Of a stretch of 64,000 nt of DNA, positions 16,524-24,957 are shown one piece after another. The notes below the pieces were generated by a model, which saw only the letters and a list, made by a program, of their open reading frames with translations, had not been told where the DNA came from and did no database searches. Source of the stretch: Myxococcales bacterium (GTDB taxonomy: Bacteria; Myxococcota_A; Bradymonadia; UBA7976; UBA1532); assembly GCA_020633555.1 (NCBI GenBank), contig JACKDL010000001.1, positions 310,001-374,000 of the forward strand, read 5' to 3'. The position numbers and the translations under genes are program-made. Each line of letters opens with the position of its first letter. Position 1 is the first letter of the stretch.

Positions 16524-17717
16524 ATGAGCGCAACTCCTCGGGTCAAGTTGGGGCTCGACCGCCTGGTCGAGCAGGACTTCGCGCCGGTCCGCGGGCGCCG
16601 CGTGGGGCTGCTGTGCCACGCGGCGAGCGTGGCCAGCGATCTGCGGCACATCACCCGCTGCTTCGCCGACGCCGGGGTGCCCGTCGCCCGGTGCTTCGGG
16701 CCGGAGCACGGCATCTGGGCCGACGCACAGGACATGATCTCGGTGCACGACGCCACGGCCCGCGAGCCGGTCACCGGGGCGCCGGTGCGGTCGTTGTACG
16801 GGGCCGATGAGGCGAGCCTGAGCCCGCGCGCCGAGGACCTGGCGGATCTGGACGTGCTGGTGGTGGACCTGCAGGACGTGGGGTCCCGCTACTACACCTA
16901 CATCTACACGGCGGCGTTGGCACTGCGGGTGTGCGCACAGGTGGGCGTCGAGGTCCTCCTGCTCGACCGGCCCAACCCCATCGGGGGCGAGGCGGTCGAG
17001 GGGCCCATGATCCGTCCGGGCTTCGAGAGCTTCGTGGGCATGTGGTCGCTGCCCACGCGCCACGGGCTGACCATCGGCGAGGTGGTGAGCCTGCTCCAGG
17101 CGCGCGAGGGCTGGGGGGGGCAGCTCACGGTGCTGGAGATGGCGGGGTGGCGGCGCGCCCTGTGGCATGACGAGACGGGCCTGCCGTGGGTCCAGCCGTC
17201 GCCCAACATGCCGACGCTGGACACCGCGGCGGTCTACCCCGGCGGTTGCCTGCTCGAGGGGACCACCCTCAGCGAGGGGCGGGGGACCACTCGGCCCTTC
17301 GAGCTCATCGGGGCGGCGGGCATCGAGCCCTTCGAGCTGGCGGATCGGCTGGCGGTCCGCGGGCTGCCTGGGGTTTGCTGGCGCCCCGTGTTCTTCCGGC
17401 CGACGTTCCACAAGTTTGCGAACCAGACCATCGGCGGGGTGGCGCTGCATGTGACCGACCGGCGGGCGTTCCAGCCGCTCCGGGCGGGCATGCACCTGCT
17501 CGACGCCGTCAAGCGCCAGCACCCCGAGGTGTTGGGCTGGCGCACCGAGGTGTACGAGTTCGTCTCGGATCGGCTGGCCATCGACCTGCTGTTCGGCGGC
17601 ACCCACGCCCGCGAGGTCATCGACGGTGGGGCCGACATCGACGCCCTGTGGCAGAGCTGGGCGCCCGAGGCGGCCGACTTCCGAGCGGCGCGGGCCGACT
17701 TCCTGAGGTACCCATGA
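16524..17717 (+). CDS. namZ: DUF1343 protein, exo-beta-N-acetylmuramidase NamZ-like
   Basis: This 397-residue protein of the YbbC/NamZ family (DUF1343) contains CFGPEHGIWADAQDM, LYGADEASL, DLQDVGSRYYTYIYT, DRPNPIGG and LSEGRGTTRPFELIGA. These are conserved segments of the enzymes that release terminal MurNAc from peptidoglycan fragments. NamZ proteins are often exported, but no signal peptide is present in this frame from ATG 16524, so a cytoplasmic recycling role is more likely here. The family length fits. The stop overlaps the next start as ATGA, coupling it to a small phosphoesterase-like protein. Confidence 0.88.
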   Translation: MSATPRVKLGLDRLVEQDFAPVRGRRVGLLCHAASVASDLRHITRCFADAGVPVARCFGPEHGIWADAQDMISVHDATAREPVTGAPVRSLYGADEASLSPRAEDLADLDVLVVDLQDVGSRYYTYIYTAALALRVCAQVGVEVLLLDRPNPIGGEAVEGPMIRPGFESFVGMWSLPTRHGLTIGEVVSLLQAREGWGGQLTVLEMAGWRRALWHDETGLPWVQPSPNMPTLDTAAVYPGGCLLEGTTLSEGRGTTRPFELIGAAGIEPFELADRLAVRGLPGVCWRPVFFRPTFHKFANQTIGGVALHVTDRRAFQPLRAGMHLLDAVKRQHPEVLGWRTEVYEFVSDRLAIDLLFGGTHAREVIDGGADIDALWQSWAPEAADFRAARADFLRYP

Positions 17718-18289
17718 GCGAGCGGCACGCCTTCCTCACGCAGAGTCAGGGCAACCTGGGGTTGCTGGAGCAGGCCCTGGTGGCCCTGGCGGACGCCGGG
17801 GTGGAGCACATCCACGCCTTGCATGGGTGCGCCTACGACGCGCAGGCGGTCATCCGGGGGCGCGTGCAGCGGTTCCCCCGCGCCGCCGCGCCCGGCGAGG
17901 CGCGGTTCGCGGACTATGTGTTGGCGTCGGTGTTGTCGGGCGTGGTCGAGGCCCCTGAGGGGGAGCTGATCCGTAACGACCGGCTGGCGGCCAGGGTCCA
18001 GGTGCACCCGGGGCCGGCGCGGGTGCAGGTGGGCCCGTACGCGGTCGCCGTTGGTGAGCAGGCGGCTGAGGGTGTCCGGCTGGTGGTCCGCCCGGATCGG
18101 GCACGGCGGCGGCTGGATCTGGGCCGGGCCGTGCCGCGGTTGGATCCGGGTCATCTGCAGGCCGCGAACCACGAGGGGGAGCCCGCCACGTTCGCGGTGG
18201 TCGAGGCGACCGGCGGGGGCCTGGTGGTGCACTTCCTGGCGCCCGACGGCTCGCCGGTGGAGCGACCTCAGACCGTGCCCCTGAGCTGA
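17714..18289 (+). CDS. Degenerate calcineurin-like phosphoesterase-type protein
   Basis: The 191-residue product starts at ATG 17714 (ATGA overlap with namZ) and ends in TGATG with the next gene, so three genes are coupled. The N-terminal LTQSQGNLGLLEQALVALADAGVEHIHALHG resembles in pattern the SDxHGNLxALxAVLxxLxxxGVDxIxxLGD segment of YfcE/MJ0936-type metallophosphoesterases. The metal ligands Asp, His and Asp at these places are replaced by Thr-Gln-Ser-Gln and His-Gly. The rest is beta-rich with no recognisable motif. The relationship is an inference from one segment. If it is right, the protein has probably lost metal catalysis. Confidence 0.55.
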   Translation: MSERHAFLTQSQGNLGLLEQALVALADAGVEHIHALHGCAYDAQAVIRGRVQRFPRAAAPGEARFADYVLASVLSGVVEAPEGELIRNDRLAARVQVHPGPARVQVGPYAVAVGEQAAEGVRLVVRPDRARRRLDLGRAVPRLDPGHLQAANHEGEPATFAVVEATGGGLVVHFLAPDGSPVERPQTVPLS

Positions 18290-19713
18290 TGGCCCGCGTC
18301 GCTCTCTACGGCGGGGCCTTCGACCCCCCGCACAGCGCACACGTCTTCGCGGTCACCTGGCTGCTCGGAGCGGCCGACGTGGATGAGGTCTGGCTGCTCC
18401 CGACCGCCCAGCACACCTTTGCGAAGGCCATGAGCCCGTTCGAGGTGCGCTGCGGGCTGCTCGAGGCGGCGCTGGCGCCCTTCGACCCGGCGCGGGTTCG
18501 CGTCTGTCGCGTCGAGGCCGAGCGGCCGGGCGTCAGTCGGACCTTCGACACGTTGAGTGCGCTCGCCGAGCGGTACCCCGCGCACGACTTCCGGCTCGTC
18601 ATCGGGGCCGACAACCTGGCCGAACGTCACCGCTGGCACCGCTTCGATGAGCTGGTGACGCGCTGGCCGGTGATCGCGTTCGGGCGGCCAGGGTTCGAAG
18701 GGGCACTGGCCGCGGTGGAGGGCGCCCCCTGGTGTACCGCGGGGCCGACCCTGCCCGACGTGTCCTCCACGGCCATCCGCGCGGCCCTGGCGGGCGTCGG
18801 GGATCCGGCCGCGCTGCGTTGGCTTCCGGCTGCGGTCGAGGACGCCGCCCGCGGCCTGTATGGCGGCGACGGTCAGGCGCCGCTGGGGCCGGTGGCCGTG
18901 CTCGGGCACGGGCGGGCCGGGGCCGCCTTCGCGGCCGCCTTCCGAGCCGCGGGGATCGCGGTCCGCACCTGGAACCGCAGCCCCCAGCGTGGGGCCGACG
19001 CAGACGGCCCGTGGCCGACGTGGCTCGCGGACTGCCGGATCTGGGTGTTGGGGATCAGCGATCCGGCCATCGCCGAGGTGGCGGCCACCCTCGCTGACCA
19101 CCCGGCGGCGGCGGGCAGGACGGTCTTGCACCTGGCGGGGCGCCTGGGGGCCGAGGTGCTGGCGCCCCTGGCTGCTGTCGGGGCCCACACCGGGTCTTTG
19201 CACGCCATGCAATCGCTGCGAGGGGCCGAGAGCGCCGGGCACCTCCGGGGGGCCTGGTGTGGCTGCGAGGGCGACGGGGTGGCGCGCGCCGCGGCGCGCG
19301 CGCTGGCCACGCGGATCGGTGCGCTGCCCGTGGACGTCCCAGCGGGGGCGAAGGGGGCCTGGCACGGCGCTGCGGTGCTTTCGGCGAACTTCATCACCCC
19401 GCTCGCAGCCGGGGGCCAGGCGCTGCTGCAGACGATGGGCCTGGACCCCGAGACCGCGCGGCAGGTGCTCGCGCCGCTGCAGCGTGGGACCGTGGAGCAC
19501 ACGGCCCGGGTGCCGGCCGTGGAGGCGCTGACAGGGCCGCTCGCGCGGGGGGATCTGGCGGCGGTGGCTGATCACGTGGCTGCCTTGGCGGCCCGTGCGC
19601 CCACCTTCTTGCCGGCCTATCAGGCCCTGGCTCGGACCACGGCCGCGTGGCTGGACTGGCCGCCGGCGCAGCATGCCGCCCTGGAGGCGGCGCTCACACC
19701 GCCGGGCGAATGA
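18289..19713 (+). CDS. nadD: Fusion of NadD-like nucleotidyltransferase and DUF2520/Rossmann oxidoreductase-like protein
   Basis: This is a 474-residue two-domain protein. Residues 1-200 match nicotinate-mononucleotide adenylyltransferase: GGAFDPPHSAHV (the GGxFDPxHxGH motif with Ser for Gly), VIGADNL and VSSTAIR are present, so NaMN to NaAD activity is plausible. From about 203 a second domain begins with AVLGHGRAGAAF, a Rossmann GxGxxG. It continues with LGISDPAIAEVA, GSLHAMQSLRG, and HGAAVLSANFITPL followed by a helical C-terminus, the organisation of DUF2520 (pantoate/pyrroline-5-carboxylate-reductase-like) proteins. The start overlaps the previous stop (TGATG). A NadD joined to an NAD(P)-binding domain is unusual. 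The last 20 bases overlap the convergent clp gene. Confidence 0.82.
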   Translation: MARVALYGGAFDPPHSAHVFAVTWLLGAADVDEVWLLPTAQHTFAKAMSPFEVRCGLLEAALAPFDPARVRVCRVEAERPGVSRTFDTLSALAERYPAHDFRLVIGADNLAERHRWHRFDELVTRWPVIAFGRPGFEGALAAVEGAPWCTAGPTLPDVSSTAIRAALAGVGDPAALRWLPAAVEDAARGLYGGDGQAPLGPVAVLGHGRAGAAFAAAFRAAGIAVRTWNRSPQRGADADGPWPTWLADCRIWVLGISDPAIAEVAATLADHPAAAGRTVLHLAGRLGAEVLAPLAAVGAHTGSLHAMQSLRGAESAGHLRGAWCGCEGDGVARAAARALATRIGALPVDVPAGAKGAWHGAAVLSANFITPLAAGGQALLQTMGLDPETARQVLAPLQRGTVEHTARVPAVEALTGPLARGDLAAVADHVAALAARAPTFLPAYQALARTTAAWLDWPPAQHAALEAALTPPGE

Positions 19714-22339
19714 CCAGGGCCTCGGCCTCGACGTCCACGACCACCCGATCGCCGCGGGCCAGCTCACCCGCAAGGACCCGCTCAGCCACCCGGCTCTCGA
19801 CCTCGCGCGCCAGGGCCTGGCGCATGGGCCGCGCACCGAGCGCCGCGTCGTAGCCGCCCCGCTCCACCAGCCAGTCCACCGCGGCGTCCGTCAGGGTGAA
19901 GCCGATGTCGCGCTCGCCCTGGAGCACGCCGGATCGCTCCGCCACCATCAGGTGGGTGATCCGCCGCACCTCATCGGGGGCCAGAGGGTGGAAGACCAGC
20001 CGGCTCTCGATGCGGTTCCACAGCTCGGGCGGGAAGGTGCCCTTGGCCTTCTCCAAGGCTTTGGCGGCCCGCGCGTCCGCGTCGCCCCCGGCGGCGGCCG
20101 CGAACCCGATGCGCTTGCCCGGGATGAGCGCCTCGGCGCCCAGATTGCTGGTGAGGACCACCAGGGCGTTGCTGAAGTCGACGGTGCGCCCCTTGCTGTC
20201 GGTGAGGCGGCCGTCGTCCAGGATCTGCAGCAGAACGTTCCAGACGTCGCGGTGGCTCTTCTCGATCTCGTCGAACAGCACCACCTGGTAGGGGCGCCGG
20301 CGCACGGCGTCGGTGAGCTGGCCGCCCTCTTGGTGCCCCACGTAGCCCGGCGGCGAACCGATCAGCCGGCTGACGGTGTGGGCCTCGAGGAACTCGCTCA
20401 TGTCGAAGCGGGTCAGCGCGTCGCGCTGCCCGAACAGGAAGCGGGCCAGCGCCTTGACCACCTGGGTCTTGCCTACGCCGGTGGGCCCGAGGAAGAGGAA
20501 CGAGCCGATGGGCCGGCCGCCGGCGAAGCCGGCGAAGTTGCGGCGGATGGTCTCCGCCACCGCCTTCAGCACGTGGCCCTGCCCGATGATCTCGCGCCCC
20601 AGGTGCGCCTCCATCTCCAGGAAGCGCTGCGGGTCGTCCATCAGCAGGTGCTCGACGGGCACCCGGGCGGTGCGGGCGATGACCTCGCAGACCGCGGCCT
20701 TGTCCACCCGAGCGCCGGCCCGGCGGGCCACGGCCCCCGCCAGGTCCAGCACGCTGAGCGTGCGGTCGGGGTCATTGCGGTCGTGAATGTAGCGCCGCGC
20801 CAGGTGCACGGCCGCGTCCACCGCCTCGGCGGTGTACTCCACCTGATGGTGGGCCGCGTACCGGTCGGTGACGCCGGCCACGATGGCCCGGGTGGTGGGT
20901 CCGTCGGGCGGCTCGATGTGCACAGCGGTGAAGCGCCGCTCAAGGGCGGGATCGGCCTCGATGGAGGTGCGGTACTCGTCCACCGTGGTGGCGCCAATGC
21001 ATGGGAACTCGCCGCGGCTCAGGGCGGTCTTGAGCTCGTTTGCGGCGTCGTGCCCCTCGCCCGAGGTCGCCAACAGCGTGTGGATCTCGTCGATGAAGAC
21101 CACCACCCGGCCGTGGGCGTCGCGCACCTCCGCCCGCAGCGCGCGCAGCCGCTCGGCCAGGGCCCCACGCAGGTGCGTGCCCGCGAGGATCGCGCCCACG
21201 TCGATCTGGATGATGACCCGCTCGGGCGGGGTGTCGTCGCCGGGGTGCGCCGCGGCGAGCTGAGCCGCGACGCCCTCGGCCACCGAGGTCTTGCCCACGC
21301 CGGGCTCGCCCACCAGGCACGGGTTGTTGGTGCGCCGCTTGTGCAGCACGTCCACCGCCTCGACGATCTCGCGCTCGCGGCCAATGACCGGGTCGAGCTG
21401 CCCGAGCCAGGCCAGGTGGCTGAGGTTGCGCCCCAGCTTGGTGAGGGTGGGGAAGCGTTCGCGGTTCAGCACAAAGGGGCTGGGCGCGCCGGCGTCCCGC
21501 GTGGGCGCTGCCTCACGGGGCGGCGGCGTCTGCCGGCGGCGATCGCCGGGATCGCGGCCGGTGCGGTCTGTCCGGCGGCGTCCCGTCCGGGCGCCCGCTC
21601 GCCGGTCCGACGGGGCCTCGCGGGTGGGGCGATTGCTCAGCGCGCGAGCTTCCTGAGTGTCTGCCCGGCGGGGGGCAGCCTCGCGGGGGCGGCTCGCCCC
21701 TTGGACCACCTCGACGTCCTCCGCGTCCTCGGCGTCGGCGTCGTCCGCGTCGTCGTCTCCGAGCTGGGCGTCGTCGTGGGCGATCTGGGCTTGAACCTCG
21801 GCCAGCGGCTGATCGAGCGGCGGCAGCCCCTCGGGCGGCAGGGCGGGGTACTCGATGGTGTCGCGGATGTAGCCCACCAGCTCGGCATCGATCCGCGCCC
21901 GCTCGCCCCGGTCGATGGGGGCCAGCAGATCGGCCCCCCGGGCCCGGGCATGGTCCAGCGCGGCGCTGCGCAGGCGGGTCAGGTTGACCCCGGTGCGGGC
22001 CACGAGCCGGTAGGCGAAGCTGCTGGGCATGCGGGTCAGGGCGGCCAGCAGGTGCAGGCAGTCCACCGCGGGCTCGCCCTGCTGATCGGCCAGGAAGCGC
22101 GCCCGGTGCAGCAGGTCGTTCAGGGCCTCTGGGGGTTCGGCCTCGATGCGCTCGATGTGGGCGAGGACGGTCTCCTCGTTGACGCGCCGGCTGAGGAGCA
22201 GGGCCTCGGCCCGGTTGGGGACCGTGAACATGGCCAGCAGAATGTGGGCGGTGTTCTGGGCCTGTCCGGTGAGCCGGGCGATGTCACGGGCCTGGGCCAG
22301 CACGGCCTCGAGCTCGGCGGTGTGACCGGTCAACTGCAC
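19694..22339 (-). CDS. ClpA/ClpC-type AAA+ unfoldase with a long acidic/Arg-rich insertion
   Basis: This 881-residue Hsp100 ATPase unfolds substrates for a protease such as ClpP. A Clp_N double repeat (about 1-150) is followed by an acidic stretch (DDDADDADAEDAEDVE, about 190-205) and an Arg/Pro/Asp-rich disordered segment to about 290. AAA1 follows, with Walker A GEPGVGKTS, Walker B VVVFIDEIHTLL and an arginine finger. AAA2 has GPTGVGKTQ, VVLFDEIEKSH and GSPPGYVGHQEGG. A tripeptide IGF in the loop after SNLGAEALIPGKR matches the ClpP-docking loop. There is no ClpB-type middle coiled coil. The gene stands alone, with an inverted repeat 10 bases before its ATG. Its native partner (ClpP and adaptors) is outside the window. 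Confidence 0.88.
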   Translation of the reverse strand: MQLTGHTAELEAVLAQARDIARLTGQAQNTAHILLAMFTVPNRAEALLLSRRVNEETVLAHIERIEAEPPEALNDLLHRARFLADQQGEPAVDCLHLLAALTRMPSSFAYRLVARTGVNLTRLRSAALDHARARGADLLAPIDRGERARIDAELVGYIRDTIEYPALPPEGLPPLDQPLAEVQAQIAHDDAQLGDDDADDADAEDAEDVEVVQGASRPREAAPRRADTQEARALSNRPTREAPSDRRAGARTGRRRTDRTGRDPGDRRRQTPPPREAAPTRDAGAPSPFVLNRERFPTLTKLGRNLSHLAWLGQLDPVIGREREIVEAVDVLHKRRTNNPCLVGEPGVGKTSVAEGVAAQLAAAHPGDDTPPERVIIQIDVGAILAGTHLRGALAERLRALRAEVRDAHGRVVVFIDEIHTLLATSGEGHDAANELKTALSRGEFPCIGATTVDEYRTSIEADPALERRFTAVHIEPPDGPTTRAIVAGVTDRYAAHHQVEYTAEAVDAAVHLARRYIHDRNDPDRTLSVLDLAGAVARRAGARVDKAAVCEVIARTARVPVEHLLMDDPQRFLEMEAHLGREIIGQGHVLKAVAETIRRNFAGFAGGRPIGSFLFLGPTGVGKTQVVKALARFLFGQRDALTRFDMSEFLEAHTVSRLIGSPPGYVGHQEGGQLTDAVRRRPYQVVLFDEIEKSHRDVWNVLLQILDDGRLTDSKGRTVDFSNALVVLTSNLGAEALIPGKRIGFAAAAGGDADARAAKALEKAKGTFPPELWNRIESRLVFHPLAPDEVRRITHLMVAERSGVLQGERDIGFTLTDAAVDWLVERGGYDAALGARPMRQALAREVESRVAERVLAGELARGDRVVVDVEAEALVIRPAV

Positions 22340-22348
22340 GTCCTCGTT

Positions 22349-22380
22349 GCCTGAGTCTGGGGGGCGCTTGACACTCAGGC
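22349..22380 (-). promoter_or_regulatory. Perfect 8-bp inverted repeat just upstream of the clp start codon
   Basis: GCCTGAGT (22349-22356) and ACTCAGGC (22373-22380) are separated by 16 bases and end 10 bases before the clp ATG (22339, minus strand). It could be an operator or a leader hairpin near the ribosome site. It does not match the CIRCE consensus. Confidence 0.4.
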
Positions 22381-22470
22381 GGCCCCCCGTGCACCCTCCG
22401 TCCGCGGCGTCGGGAGGCGTCGGGCGGGGATACTAACGACCCCCCGCGGCGAAGGAAACCCCCCGGAATC

Positions 22471-23097
22471 ATGGTCCCAATCGTTCTCGGAATCGCCGGT
22501 GGCACGGGCTCGGGCAAGACGACGGTCGCGCGCGCGATCGTGGAGCGGATCGGTGTCGACCGCATCGCCTACCTGGAGCACGACGCCTACTATCGCGACC
22601 TGGCGCACCTCCCGCTGGAGGCCCGTCGGCAGGTCAACTTCGATCACCCTGACGCCTTTGACACCAACCTCATGGTCCAGCACGTGCGCGACCTGTGCGC
22701 GGGCAACGCGGTCCAGAAGCCCATCTACTCGTACACCGAGTCGGTGCGACTCCAAGAGACCGAGCGGGTGGACCCGCGGCCGCTGGTGGTGGTGGAGGGC
22801 ATCCTCGTTCTGGAGCACGAGGCGCTGCGCAACACGTTCGACGTGAAGATCTTCGTCGACACCGACGATGACATCCGGCTGATGCGGCGGCTGCGCCGCG
22901 ACACCATCGAGCGGGGCCGCTCGGTGGAGCACATCCTCGGGCAGTACGAGGCCACGGTGCGCCCGATGCACCTCGCCTTCGTGCTGCCGTCGCGCCGCCA
23001 CGCGGACGTGATCATCCCGCGAGGTGGGCGCAACCAGGTGGCCATCAACATGGTGGCCGACAGCCTGCAGCGAAGGCTGGGCGACGACGGCCCGTGA
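22471..23097 (+). CDS. udk: Uridine kinase
   Basis: This 208-residue P-loop kinase phosphorylates uridine and cytidine to UMP and CMP (pyrimidine salvage). GIAGGTGSGKTTVA (8-21) is the Walker A. YLEHDAYYRDL, FDHPDAFDT and PIYSYTESVR are the substrate-binding segments of Udk. RRLRRDTIERGRS is the lid. The length agrees with E. coli Udk (213). Its stop overlaps the following GTG as GTGA, so it is coupled to the Nudix gene. Confidence 0.95.
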   Translation: MVPIVLGIAGGTGSGKTTVARAIVERIGVDRIAYLEHDAYYRDLAHLPLEARRQVNFDHPDAFDTNLMVQHVRDLCAGNAVQKPIYSYTESVRLQETERVDPRPLVVVEGILVLEHEALRNTFDVKIFVDTDDDIRLMRRLRRDTIERGRSVEHILGQYEATVRPMHLAFVLPSRRHADVIIPRGGRNQVAINMVADSLQRRLGDDGP

Positions 23098-23678
23098 CGG
23101 CGCTGGTCAAGGCGCTCGGCGAGCGGTCTCGGCGTCAGCTCGTCGGCAAGCGGCGGGCGGCCGTCCTCGTGCCTTTGGTGGACGACGGTGGCCCGCAGCG
23201 CTTGATCCTGACCCGCCGCACCGAGCACCTGCCCAGCCACAAGGGCCAGGTGGCGTTCCCGGGCGGTGGGGTGGATCCGGGCGACGTCGACGTGGTCGCG
23301 GCGGCGCTGCGCGAGGCCCACGAGGAGATCGGGCTGCCGCCCGGGGCCGTTGAGGTCCTGGGCCTGCTGGACGACTTCCCGACCGTCACCGGCACCATGA
23401 ATGTCACCCCGGTGGTGGGTCGGCTGCGGACGGTCCCCCCGCTGACGCCCGAGCCCGGCGAGGTGGCCCGGATCTTCGAGATCCCGCTCGCGGCGCTGCG
23501 CGACGCCGACCGCTGGCGGGTGCAGCGCATGGAGTGGCAGGGACGGCGCTGGCCGGTCTACTACTTCGATCACGACGGCGAGACCCTGTGGGGGCTGTCG
23601 GCGTACATCACCCTCCAGCTGCTGGCCCTCAGCCCTGAAGGCGGGCCCTTTCCATTGGAAGAAGCGCAGCGTCTTTAG
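23094..23678 (+). CDS. nudL: CoA pyrophosphatase-type Nudix hydrolase (NudL family)
   Basis: This 194-residue Nudix protein starts at GTG 23094 within GTGA. The segment LILTRRTEHLPSHKGQVAFPGG is the NudL/YeaB (UPF0035) signature that precedes the box. The Nudix box itself is intact (GGGVDPGDVDVVAAALREAHEEIGL, read as two parts around 60-84), unlike the Nudix protein at 4 kb. The predicted reaction is hydrolysis of CoA and its derivatives to phosphopantetheine and 3',5'-ADP. The proximity to coaBC, 64 bases downstream, fits a role in CoA homeostasis. Confidence 0.9.
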   Translation: MTALVKALGERSRRQLVGKRRAAVLVPLVDDGGPQRLILTRRTEHLPSHKGQVAFPGGGVDPGDVDVVAAALREAHEEIGLPPGAVEVLGLLDDFPTVTGTMNVTPVVGRLRTVPPLTPEPGEVARIFEIPLAALRDADRWRVQRMEWQGRRWPVYYFDHDGETLWGLSAYITLQLLALSPEGGPFPLEEAQRL

Positions 23679-23704
23679 CCACCCGGGCCGGCCGCCAACG
23701 CCGC

Positions 23705-23733
23705 TTGTAAGCCCCAATCGGGCCCCGTATGCT
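23705..23733 (+). promoter_or_regulatory. Promoter of coaBC, near-leaderless
   Basis: TTGTAA (23705-23710) and TATGCT (23728-23733) are 17 bases apart; each matches consensus at four positions. Transcription should start near 23740, only about 3 bases before ATG 23743. No ribosome site is visible before that ATG. Confidence 0.5.
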
Positions 23734-23742
23734 GCCCGTCCT

Positions 23743-24957
23743 ATGACGCTCCAAGGCCGCCGAATCCATGTGTGCGTGACCGGGGGCGTGGCCGCCTACA
23801 AGGGGGCCGGCCTGGTCCGCGCGCTGCTCGCCGCAGGCGCGGACGTGCAGGTGGCGATGACGCCCAACGCACAGCAGTTCATCGGCCCGCTGACCTTCCA
23901 GGCGCTGACCCACAAGCCCGTGCTGACCCGCACGCTGGACCCCAGCGAGGAGATGGCCATCGGGCACATCGAGTTCGCGCAGGGCTGTGACGCGCTGGTG
24001 GTGGCGCCTGCCACCGCCAACCTCATCGGGAAGGCCGCCCACGGCCTCGGCGACGACGTGGTGAGCACCGTGCTGCTGGCCAGCAGCGTGCCGGTGGTCG
24101 TGGCGCCCGCCATGAACACCCAGATGTTCCTGCACCCGGCGGTCCAGGCCAACCTCGCGCGGCTGCGTGAGTTCGGCTGGCACGTGGTGGCGCCCGACGC
24201 GGGCGAGCTGGCCTGCGGGGCCGTGGGGCCCGGGCGGCTGCCCGATCCCGAGGTCATCGTCGCGGCGGTCGCGGCGGCGCTGGCGCCGGCGCCCCAGCCG
24301 CTGGCCGGGCGCAAGTTGGTCATCAGCGCGGGCCCGACCCGCGAACACCTGGATCCGGTGCGCTTCCTGTCCAACCCGTCCAGCGGGCGCACGGGCTTCG
24401 CCTTGGCCGAGGCCGCGCGGCGTGCCGGCGCTCAGGTGGTGCTGGTGCACGGGCCCGTCGCGCTGGCGGCGCCCTCGGGGGTCGAGGTCCGTCCGGTCGT
24501 GAGCGCGCTGGACATGCACGCCGCCGTCGTCGAGGCCGCTCGCGGGGCCGACGCGGTGGTGATGACGGCGGCCGTCGCCGACTGGCGGCCGGCGCACGTG
24601 TCGGCACAGAAGGAGGCCAAGCAGGACGGGCCTCGGACGGTCACGTTCGTGCGCAACCCCGACATCCTCGCCGAGCTGGGGCAGCGCCGGGCCGAGGTGG
24701 GCCGCGGGCCGCTGCTGGTGGGCTTCGCGGCGCAGACGGGGGATCCCCGCGAGGCGGCGCGGGGCAAGCTGACCCGCAAGCAGGTCGACCTGGTGGTGGC
24801 CAACGACGTCACTGCGCCCGGGGCGGGCTTTGCCGGGCCCGACAACGAGGTCTTCTTCGTTTCGGCGGCTGGCGCCGAGCCCCTGCCCATGATGCCCAAG
24901 ACGGCATTGGCCGAGCGGATTGTGGCCTGGATCGTCGATCACCTGGAGGCCCCATGA
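23743..24957 (+). CDS. coaBC: Bifunctional phosphopantothenoylcysteine decarboxylase/phosphopantothenate-cysteine ligase
   Basis: This 404-residue enzyme catalyses two consecutive steps of coenzyme A synthesis. The N-terminal flavoprotein half (CoaC) has VTGGVAAYKG, the catalytic His75 in IGHIEFAQ, the APAMNTQM motif and Cys158 in ELACGAVGPGRL. The C-terminal half (CoaB) begins near 190 with LVISAGPTREHLDPVRFLSN, then SSGRTGFALAEAA, and ends with the ligase segment around QKEAKQ and FAAQTG. Residue numbers of the catalytic His and Cys match E. coli Dfp. The stop overlaps the UDG start (ATGA). Confidence 0.96.
   Translation: MTLQGRRIHVCVTGGVAAYKGAGLVRALLAAGADVQVAMTPNAQQFIGPLTFQALTHKPVLTRTLDPSEEMAIGHIEFAQGCDALVVAPATANLIGKAAHGLGDDVVSTVLLASSVPVVVAPAMNTQMFLHPAVQANLARLREFGWHVVAPDAGELACGAVGPGRLPDPEVIVAAVAAALAPAPQPLAGRKLVISAGPTREHLDPVRFLSNPSSGRTGFALAEAARRAGAQVVLVHGPVALAAPSGVEVRPVVSALDMHAAVVEAARGADAVVMTAAVADWRPAHVSAQKEAKQDGPRTVTFVRNPDILAELGQRRAEVGRGPLLVGFAAQTGDPREAARGKLTRKQVDLVVANDVTAPGAGFAGPDNEVFFVSAAGAEPLPMMPKTALAERIVAWIVDHLEAP

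Noticed and set aside
19595..22354. A plus-strand open frame of 919 codons antisense to clp
   Set aside because: It is a GC-bias shadow of the ClpA-type gene: low-complexity His/Gly/Gln/Arg composition and no motif.
22368..22373. TTGACA as the -35 of a promoter for udk
   Set aside because: No -10-like hexamer lies 16-18 bases downstream; the site overlaps one arm of an inverted repeat and is better read as part of that structure.
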